NCBI GenBank assembly: GCA_015494775.1 | Contig: WGAP01000210.1 | Location: 1-27,506, forward strand | DNA: 27,506 nucleotides | Source: Flavobacteriales bacterium | Lineage (GTDB): Bacteria; Bacteroidota; Bacteroidia; Flavobacteriales; Flavobacteriaceae | Reading direction: 5' to 3' | In this document: in pieces, positions 21,732 through 27,506 of the stretch | How the letters are laid out: every line of letters begins with the position of its first letter | Numbering within the stretch: the stretch's first letter is position 1 | The notes under the pieces: generated by a model | What the model was told of the DNA's origin: nothing | The model's database searches: none | The model's input: only the letters and a program-made list of their open reading frames with translations | Made by a program: the position numbers and the translations under genes

Positions 21732-22388
21732 ATGAAAATACATCATGTAGCCCGTCGGCAAAGCATTTTGAACAAATATTTGGCCGAAATCCGCGATGTG
21801 AACATTCAGCGCGACAGTATGCGATTTAGGCGCAATATCGAACGTATCGGGGAGTTTATTGCCAACGAAGTGAGCAAGACTTTTCGTTACAAACCGGTGA
21901 AAATTTCCACACCTTTGGGTATTAAAGAAGTCATGCTGCCCGACGAGCAAATCGTTATCGGGTCGGTGCTCCGGGCCGGATTACCGTTGCACAACGGATT
22001 GCTGAATATTTTTGACAATGCCGAAAATGCCTTTGTGTCGGCCTACCGGAAGCATACCCGCGGAAATGAATTTGAAATCGTAGTGGAATATTTGGCCATG
22101 CCGTCCTTGGAAGGAAAAACCTTGTTGCTTGTGGATCCCATGTTGGCCACCGGGCGCTCGTTGGAGGCCGTTTATCGTGTGCTTACCGGGCACGGGAAGC
22201 CGCGCAAACTTCATGTTATCGGTGTAATAGCCGCGCCCGAAGGCATTGCTCATTTGCAAGCAACCATGCCCGATGACAGCGAACTGTGGATTGCGGACAT
22301 AGATGAAGGGTTGAACGATAAGGCCTACATTGTTCCCGGGCTCGGCGATGCGGGCGATTTGGCCTACGGCCAAAAATTGGATTTATGA
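21732..22388 (+). CDS. upp: Uracil phosphoribosyltransferase
   Basis: The protein has 218 residues, normal for this family. It makes UMP from uracil and PRPP in pyrimidine salvage, in the cytoplasm. The PRPP-binding loop is VDPMLATGRS (134-143). RAGLPLHNGLL (81-91) is the typical flexible-loop region, and the uracil site is YIVPGLGDAGD (199-209), followed by the expected short C-terminus LAYGQKLDL. There is no neighbouring pyrimidine gene. An intrinsic terminator lies 23 bases upstream of the start. Confidence 0.97.
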   Translation: MKIHHVARRQSILNKYLAEIRDVNIQRDSMRFRRNIERIGEFIANEVSKTFRYKPVKISTPLGIKEVMLPDEQIVIGSVLRAGLPLHNGLLNIFDNAENAFVSAYRKHTRGNEFEIVVEYLAMPSLEGKTLLLVDPMLATGRSLEAVYRVLTGHGKPRKLHVIGVIAAPEGIAHLQATMPDDSELWIADIDEGLNDKAYIVPGLGDAGDLAYGQKLDL

Positions 22389-22504
22389 AATTCAAATCCA
22401 AAAAAATAAGATTTTTTCAAAACCTATCTTTTGTCGTTTCGGGGTTAAACAAAAAATTGTATAATTAAGCACACAAAACGGATAAAAAACCTGATGTTAA
22501 CGGG

Positions 22505-22536
22505 TTTGTACGGGAATAAAAAAAAATATAAATTTG
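22505..22536 (+). promoter_or_regulatory. Promoter of the type IX surface-display operon
   Basis: TTTG (22505-22508), 20 bases, TAAATTTG (22529-22536) is a consensus-quality Bacteroidota promoter. It predicts a leader of about 15-19 bases before the start at 22560 and makes the in-frame ATG at 22494 untenable, since it lies upstream of the promoter. Confidence 0.75.
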
Positions 22537-22559
22537 TCTATTACAAAAAAATATGCCTT

Positions 22560-24104
22560 ATGAAAAGAATTAACTTTTTTACAATAATGTTGACGGCCTT
22601 GCTATGGTACGGGCAAGGAAGGGCGCAACATGTTGTGGTCTATAACGATACCGTTTGCGATACGGAGCAGTACGGGGTGTTGCGCACCAACATTCAGGCA
22701 TTAATGACCAGTGCCTACAAAACGGACACAACGGCCTATGCCTATGATGACAACTTTACGAACGCTTCGGATATTTTGCAAAACGGCGTTCCTTTGGCCA
22801 TTGACGATGAATTTTCCGATGCGATTGATATCGGTTTCACCTTTTATTTTTTCGGTGAACCCTATACCCAATTGGTTGTGGGTTCCAACGGGGATATTGT
22901 TTTTCAACCTTCCATTGCCGGCGCATATGACCCTTGGCCAATTAATGCAAGTCAACTTATCCCGGACATCACTTTACCCTATTACGATAATAATACTTCC
23001 TACGGCTCGATTATGGGGGCCTATCACGACATACATGCCGGTATGCGAATTCAGGGTGTGTCGGAAATGAAGTACGAATTGCGCGGAATGGCACCGCACC
23101 GTAAGTTTATTATTACCTATCACGAAATGCCGCAATTCAGTTGTACGAACCTGCTTACTTCGCAACAAATCGTGCTCAATGAAGATGACTATTCCATAGA
23201 AGTTCATCTCAAACACAAGCCGGTTTGTAATGGATGGAACAGCGGTTTGGCCGTTGTGGGTATTCAAAACGACGATGCTTCCTGCGGGTATTATCCGGGA
23301 GACGGAACAACCCCCGGTTCCACTTTGGTAAACCGCAACACCAGTGTTTTTAGCATCGATAGCGTGTTGAATCCCGAAGCATGGAAATTTGTTCCCGCAA
23401 CCATGCCTTCGATCACTTGGTATGATGCCAACCGTAACCCTATTGCCGGTGCCACGGCCGATTCCTTGGTCGTTCCTTTGAATAACTATCAAGGGCCCTA
23501 CACCTGTGAAGTTACCTATTCCGATTGTCATGGAAACCGAACCACCGAATACGACGAAGGCGAAATCGTCGTCGTACCTACGCCTATCATAGATTTGGGC
23601 GCTGACCAACAACGTTGTCGCGACGAAGAAATTGTTTTGGATGCCACTCCGCAAAATATCAGTGATTTCCAAAATATTACCTTGAATTACCAATGGAGCA
23701 AAGACGGCCAACCCATTGCCGGCGCCACCTCGGCCCAATATACGGTAACCGAACCCGGAACCTATTCGGTGGAAGTTTCAACCGGCCGTTGTTCCACTAC
23801 CGATGAAATTGTCATTGAAAACTATATGAACGACGCCTGTATCATCCCCGAAGTAATAACTCCGGATGATAACGGTAAAAACGATGCATTCATTTTGGAT
23901 TACCTCAATGGAAAATACGGCATCGAAAAAATCGAAATTTTCAACCGTTGGGGAACGAAAGTGTTTGAAAAAGAAAACGGTTATACCGACCAATGGCACG
24001 GACAAAGCAAATCCGGCAAGGAATTGCCTCCGGCTTCTTATTTCTACGTGATTAAACTCAAAAACGGTGATGTAAAAACCGGTTATGTTCAAGTGGTCAA
24101 ATAA
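22560..24104 (+). CDS. Type IX secretion substrate with type-B (gliding-motility-type) C-terminal sorting domain
   Basis: The protein has 514 residues from MKRINFFTIM, with signal peptide ending GRAQ. Residues about 60-290 form a beta-rich domain (IDIGFTFYFFGEPYTQLVVGSNGDIVF, then WNSGLAVVGIQNDD). About 300-350 and 365-425 look like immunoglobulin/PKD-type modules (WYDANRNPIAGATADSLVV; YQWSKDGQPIAGATSAQYTV). The end, from about residue 430 (IPEVITPDDNGKNDAFIL ... IEIFNRWGTKVFE ... YFYVIKLKNG), is the T9SS type-B or gliding-motility C-terminal domain that targets proteins to the surface. First gene of the operon; a PorP/SprF partner starts 10 bases after its stop, the usual arrangement for type-B substrates. 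No catalytic domain is seen, so an adhesin or structural surface protein is likely. Confidence 0.9.
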   Translation: MKRINFFTIMLTALLWYGQGRAQHVVVYNDTVCDTEQYGVLRTNIQALMTSAYKTDTTAYAYDDNFTNASDILQNGVPLAIDDEFSDAIDIGFTFYFFGEPYTQLVVGSNGDIVFQPSIAGAYDPWPINASQLIPDITLPYYDNNTSYGSIMGAYHDIHAGMRIQGVSEMKYELRGMAPHRKFIITYHEMPQFSCTNLLTSQQIVLNEDDYSIEVHLKHKPVCNGWNSGLAVVGIQNDDASCGYYPGDGTTPGSTLVNRNTSVFSIDSVLNPEAWKFVPATMPSITWYDANRNPIAGATADSLVVPLNNYQGPYTCEVTYSDCHGNRTTEYDEGEIVVVPTPIIDLGADQQRCRDEEIVLDATPQNISDFQNITLNYQWSKDGQPIAGATSAQYTVTEPGTYSVEVSTGRCSTTDEIVIENYMNDACIIPEVITPDDNGKNDAFILDYLNGKYGIEKIEIFNRWGTKVFEKENGYTDQWHGQSKSGKELPPASYFYVIKLKNGDVKTGYVQVVK

Positions 24105-24114
24105 AATCAAGGAT

Positions 24115-25032
24115 ATGAAAAAATATATACGACAATTCGCTATCATAGGGGCTTTGCTGCTTTCGGGCTTGACTTTTGCCCAACAAGCGCCCCATTTCAC
24201 CCAATTCATGTACAATATGAATGTGGTCAACCCGGCCTATGCCGGTATCAAAAACGGATTGGCTGGCGGCCTGCTCTACCGAACCCAATGGACGGGCTTC
24301 GACGGCAATCCCCAATCCATTACTTTCAACCTGCATTCCAGCGTAGGCGAAAAAATGGGTCTCGGCCTTTCGGCCTACAACGACCAATTCGGTTTTGTTA
24401 AGCAAAACAATGTCAAATTGGACTATGCCTACAAACTGGAAGTGGGAAGCGACAAATATTTGTCCCTGGGTCTTAATTTGGGACTATGGAACCACATGGT
24501 GAACCTCACCGATTTGGCGGCCATTCATCCCGGCGACCCCTTGCTCACCACGGACATCAAGGACTATCAATTGAGCTACGGCATCGGATTGCTCTTTTAC
24601 TCCGACCATTATTACCTCGGTTTTTCCATGCCCAACCTCAACACGACGGCCTTCCACGCCAACCTTCAAAAATGGACCAAAGGCAATGTGATACATTACT
24701 TCTTTACCGGCGGTTATGTGTTCGATTTGAACAATAATTTCAAATTTAAACCTAACTTTATGCTCTATCAGGCATTGGGTGCACCCTTGGCCGTGGATTT
24801 GAATGCCAATTTGTTTATGTACGACAAAGTGGAATTGGGCGTTTCGTATCGCTTGAACGATTCGTTCAGCGGGTTGATAAATTTTATGGTTACTCCCAAT
24901 ATTCGCGTGGGTTATGCCTATGACCGGACGCTTTCGGACATGAAATTGTTCAGCCCCAACACCCACGAAATATTTATCAACTTTATGTTGCCGTATAAAA
25001 AACGTGCCTTTATGTCTCCTCTTTACTTCTAA
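24115..25032 (+). CDS. PorP/SprF family type IX secretion outer-membrane protein
   Basis: The protein has 305 residues from MKKYIRQFAI, chosen because a complete signal peptide (ending TFAQ) follows. The in-frame ATG at 24085 lies inside the upstream gene. APHFTQFMYNMNVVNPAYAG after the cleavage site is the family signature. GGLLYRTQWTGFDGNPQSITFNLHS and the long alternation of barrel strands follow. In this family each member is thought to serve a specific type-B substrate, holding or guiding it at the outer membrane. The position 10 bases after the type-B substrate gene and 18 bases before the PorE-like gene fits this. Confidence 0.94.
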   Translation: MKKYIRQFAIIGALLLSGLTFAQQAPHFTQFMYNMNVVNPAYAGIKNGLAGGLLYRTQWTGFDGNPQSITFNLHSSVGEKMGLGLSAYNDQFGFVKQNNVKLDYAYKLEVGSDKYLSLGLNLGLWNHMVNLTDLAAIHPGDPLLTTDIKDYQLSYGIGLLFYSDHYYLGFSMPNLNTTAFHANLQKWTKGNVIHYFFTGGYVFDLNNNFKFKPNFMLYQALGAPLAVDLNANLFMYDKVELGVSYRLNDSFSGLINFMVTPNIRVGYAYDRTLSDMKLFSPNTHEIFINFMLPYKKRAFMSPLYF

Positions 25033-25050
25033 CCCGAAAATTATAGCATT

Positions 25051-26988
25051 ATGAAAAAAATATACACAGGCATATTCCTCTTCCTCCTGAGCATGAGTTT
25101 GGGTCTGGCTCAGGAAAAGAAAAGTGCAGCGGTCAAAAAAGCCGATGCCTATTTTGCTCGGCTCGAATTCATCAAAGCGGCCAAAGCATACCAATCGGCT
25201 TTGTCCAAAGGACAAAATTCCGATTATGTTTATCGTAAATTGGGTGATACCTACTACAATCTTTTCGACCCCAAAAATGCGGTAAAATACTACGAAAAAA
25301 TCATCAACAAAACCGATGATCCCGAAGTGTATTACCGCTACGCCCAAATGCTCAAAGCCCAGGGCAAATATCAGGAAAGCGAACCCTGGATGAAAAAATT
25401 CGTAACCATGCGCCCGGCCGATCACAGGGCCATGGCCTATCGCGCCAATCCCGGATATTTGGTGAAAATCCTGGACAAAACACGCAAAAAATTCGTGGTT
25501 ACCGAAGAACCCAGTTTGAATACCACCTATGCCGATTACGGCGCGCAAATGGCCGGACCCGACAAAATCTATTTCATCAGCCACAGGATTAAGTCCAAAA
25601 AACATAATTGGGACGGACAACCTTTCGGCGATATTTTCGAAGCCGATTATACCGGCGACGTGGCTTCGGCCATCGAACAAATTCCCGGAGATGTGAATTC
25701 CAAATATCACGAAGGACCTTTCAGCTTGTCGCCCGACGGGAAAACCATTTATTTTACCCGTAATAATTACGACAAAAAATACGGTTCCGACAGCACGGGC
25801 ATCAGCCGCCTGAAAATCTACAAAGCCACTTGGAACGGCAAAAAATGGGTAAACGTGGAAGAATTGCCCTTCAACGGCGATAACTTTGATACGGCTTATC
25901 CGGCCGTTACGCCCGACGGAAAACGTATGTATTTCTCCTCTGATCGTCCGGGCACTTTCGGTCAGTCCGATATTTGGTATGTGGAAATTAATGATGACGG
26001 AACTTTCAGCGAACCCTATCATTTGGGGCCCGAAATCAACACCGAAGGCCGCGAAGATTATCCTTTCTTTATCGACAATACGCTTTACTTCTCCTCCGAC
26101 GGATGGATGGGCCTGGGTGGCCGTGACGTGTTTGCTTCCAAATGGGTGGACGGCAAATTCTCCCGTGCCCGCAACCTGGGTGTACCCGTCAACAGTGGTT
26201 ATGACGACATCACCTTCGCCTATTATCCCGATCAGAAAAAAGGTTTCGTGGCCAGCAACCGCGACGCTTCGCAATACGGCGATTTCAATATCTACAAAGT
26301 GCAAGCCGTCAAACCCGTATTTGACGTGCTCATCAATGCCGTGGTGCTGGATGACAAAACCGGCAAACCCATTCCCAACGCCGCCGTGGTCTTGACCGAC
26401 AATGCCGGCAACCCCATGGGTACCAAAACCACCAATGCCGACGGCGAAGTTGACTTCCTGATCGAAGGCGGAAAAGATGTGGTGCTCGAAGCTCGCGCCA
26501 ATGATTACGAAAACAACAAAGCTACCGTAAAAGGCACCTATGACGAAGGTGTGGATGTGGAAATCCGCCTCAAACCCATTGAAAAAATCATTACGACGGA
26601 ACAGCTTAACATCCGGCCGATTTACTTTGATTTCGACAAATGGAATATCCGCCGCGATGCCGCCTTCGAGTTGGATAACGTAGTGGAAGCCATGAAAAAA
26701 CATCCCGAACTGAAAATCCACGTGGTTTCCCATACCGACTGCCGCGGTTCGGTGGCCTACAACCAAAAATTGTCCGAAAAACGTGCTAAATCCACGGTTC
26801 AATACATCATTTCCAAGGGCATTGATGCTTCGCGCCTGACCTGGGAAGGCCGCGGCGAAACCGATCCCAAAGTCAAATGTAGCCCTTGCGGCAGTTGTAC
26901 CAAAGAACAACATCAGGAAAACCGACGTTCGGACTTTATCATTGTCAAGGAAAATCAGGATAGTTCCGCTCAGCCGGACGAACAATAA
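25051..26988 (+). CDS. PorE-like OmpA family protein (TPR, PD40 propeller, CRD fold, OmpA)
   Basis: The protein has 645 residues. After the signal peptide (about 1-20), TPR-like helices occupy about 25-125. A WD40/PD40-type propeller (about 155-415) carries blades such as FSLSPDGKTIYFTRN, AVTPDGKRMYFSSDRPG and DNTLYFSSDG. A carboxypeptidase-regulatory-like fold lies at about 425-508 (VVLDDKTGKPIPNAAVVLTD). An OmpA peptidoglycan-binding domain (about 522-632) has the usual Asp and Arg in SHTDCRGSVAYNQKLSEKRA. A CSPCGSC cysteine cluster is at 610-616. This domain order is that of P. gingivalis PorE, a periplasmic component linking the type IX machinery to peptidoglycan. No lipobox is seen. It is third in the operon and ends before a strong terminator. 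Paralogues are common, so it may be a dedicated partner rather than the core PorE. Confidence 0.92.
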   Translation: MKKIYTGIFLFLLSMSLGLAQEKKSAAVKKADAYFARLEFIKAAKAYQSALSKGQNSDYVYRKLGDTYYNLFDPKNAVKYYEKIINKTDDPEVYYRYAQMLKAQGKYQESEPWMKKFVTMRPADHRAMAYRANPGYLVKILDKTRKKFVVTEEPSLNTTYADYGAQMAGPDKIYFISHRIKSKKHNWDGQPFGDIFEADYTGDVASAIEQIPGDVNSKYHEGPFSLSPDGKTIYFTRNNYDKKYGSDSTGISRLKIYKATWNGKKWVNVEELPFNGDNFDTAYPAVTPDGKRMYFSSDRPGTFGQSDIWYVEINDDGTFSEPYHLGPEINTEGREDYPFFIDNTLYFSSDGWMGLGGRDVFASKWVDGKFSRARNLGVPVNSGYDDITFAYYPDQKKGFVASNRDASQYGDFNIYKVQAVKPVFDVLINAVVLDDKTGKPIPNAAVVLTDNAGNPMGTKTTNADGEVDFLIEGGKDVVLEARANDYENNKATVKGTYDEGVDVEIRLKPIEKIITTEQLNIRPIYFDFDKWNIRRDAAFELDNVVEAMKKHPELKIHVVSHTDCRGSVAYNQKLSEKRAKSTVQYIISKGIDASRLTWEGRGETDPKVKCSPCGSCTKEQHQENRRSDFIIVKENQDSSAQPDEQ

Positions 26989-27014
26989 GATTGTTTGATT
27001 GAATCCTTTTTCAA

Positions 27015-27051
27015 AGACAGGTAAAATGCGTAGTTTTACCTGTCTTTTTTT
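27015..27051 (+). terminator. Rho-independent terminator between the type IX operon and pgk
   Basis: AGACAGGTAAAA (27015-27026) pairs perfectly with TTTTACCTGTCT (27034-27045), followed by a seven-T run (27045-27051). The pgk start codon is only 21 bases further on, so no full promoter fits after the hairpin. Confidence 0.94.
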
Positions 27052-27072
27052 GTAAAAACAGTTGCAGGAAGT

Positions 27073-27506
27073 ATGAAAACCGTTGATGATTTTAATTTCA
27101 AAGGAAAAACCGCCCTGGTCCGTGTGGATTTTAACGTCCCTTTGGACGAAAACGGCAGGGTAACCGACACCACACGTATTCGGCGGGCCAAGCCCACCAT
27201 TCTCAAAATACTGAACGACGGCGGCAAGGCCGTCTTGATGTCCCATTTGGGGCGTCCAAAGGGAAGGGACGAAAAACTGAGTTTGAAACATATTGTTCCG
27301 GCCGTTGAACGGGCGCTCGGTGTTCCGGTGCGCTTTTCGCCCGAAATAACGGGCTCCGAAGCGGAAAAGGCCGCCAAAGATTTGCCCTTCGGGCAAGTGC
27401 TGCTTTTGGAAAACCTGCGTTTTGATCCGCGCGAAAAGAAAGGCGATACGGAATTTGCCCGGGAACTTGCCCGGCTTGGCGATATTTATGTAAATGACGC
27501 CTTCGG
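27073..27506 (+). CDS. pgk: Phosphoglycerate kinase (5' part, cut by window end)
   Basis: The first 144 codons are present and the frame is open to the end of the window. The enzyme transfers phosphate from 1,3-bisphosphoglycerate to ADP in glycolysis. The start MKTVDDFNFKGKTALVRVDF is followed by the substrate-binding VDFNVPLDENGRVTD, RRAKPTI, the conserved SHLGRPKG and LLLENLRFDPREKKGD, and ends at YVNDAFG, all typical of the N-terminal domain. The C-terminal nucleotide-binding half lies outside. Intrinsic terminator 27015-27051 sits directly upstream. Confidence 0.95.
   Translation, partial: MKTVDDFNFKGKTALVRVDFNVPLDENGRVTDTTRIRRAKPTILKILNDGGKAVLMSHLGRPKGRDEKLSLKHIVPAVERALGVPVRFSPEITGSEAEKAAKDLPFGQVLLLENLRFDPREKKGDTEFARELARLGDIYVNDAF

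Noticed and set aside
24484..27396. 970-codon open frame on the minus strand opposite the PorP, PorE-like and pgk genes
   Set aside because: It is in register with the sense codons of all three genes, so it stays open simply because TTA, CTA and TCA codons are avoided. The translation has no recognisable domain, and the sense genes are certain.
1..27506. tRNA, rRNA, tmRNA or insertion-sequence transposase genes
   Set aside because: No cloverleaf, rRNA segment or transposase-like reading frame was seen on either strand by eye. A covariance-model search would be needed for a firm negative.

Overview
This window is a chromosomal segment of a member of the Bacteroidota. The evidence is a type IX secretion operon (type-B sorted surface protein, PorP/SprF-like protein, PorE-like OmpA protein), a periplasmic-propeller sensor kinase paired with a LytTR regulator, a BatA-type membrane protein, a DUF3276/PUR protein, and promoters of the Bacteroidota form (TTG, about 20 bases, TAnnTTTG) with no obvious Shine-Dalgarno sequences. 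I cannot place it below phylum. A member of Flavobacteriia or a related lineage with about 50% G+C is plausible.

Layout. Positions 1-336 hold an unexplained stem-loop, a truncated copy of an interspersed repeat and the serC terminator. On the minus strand, 337-2602 carries a PLP trans-sulfuration enzyme followed by serC (amino-acid metabolism), and 2761-6304 carries a sensor kinase overlapping its LytTR response regulator. On the plus strand, 6644-8917 encodes a repeat-rich fibre or adhesin ending in an S74-type intramolecular chaperone, and 9395-10543 encodes a very AT-rich TlpA-like thioredoxin lipoprotein. On the minus strand, 10912-18749 carries a 1100-residue putative outer-membrane beta-barrel protein, superoxide dismutase, and an overlapping batA-like/lpxK/pnp operon. 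On the plus strand from 19293 come a small membrane protein with a Spy/CpxP-like partner, a PUR-domain protein, a YugP-type zinc peptidase, upp, the three-gene type IX operon, and the start of pgk, which is cut by the window end.

Gene relationships. The kinase/LytTR pair is divergent from the fibre gene. The fibre promoter contains an operator-like inverted repeat, so local control is possible but unproven. The 22560-26988 operon appears to make a self-contained surface-display unit: exported protein, outer-membrane partner and periplasmic peptidoglycan anchor. Translational overlaps join batA-like, lpxK and pnp.

The least explained feature is a family of four interspersed elements (about 141-290, 8991-9069, 10747-10903, 18799-19220), all in the same orientation. 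They share a 5' block, a middle block (AGCGGACAGCCCG) and a 3' GGCGCCC plus A-rich end, joined by hairpins of very different size and sequence. The layout suggests a modular structured RNA or a non-autonomous mobile element. Two copies of the 5' block bracket the AT-rich lipoprotein gene.
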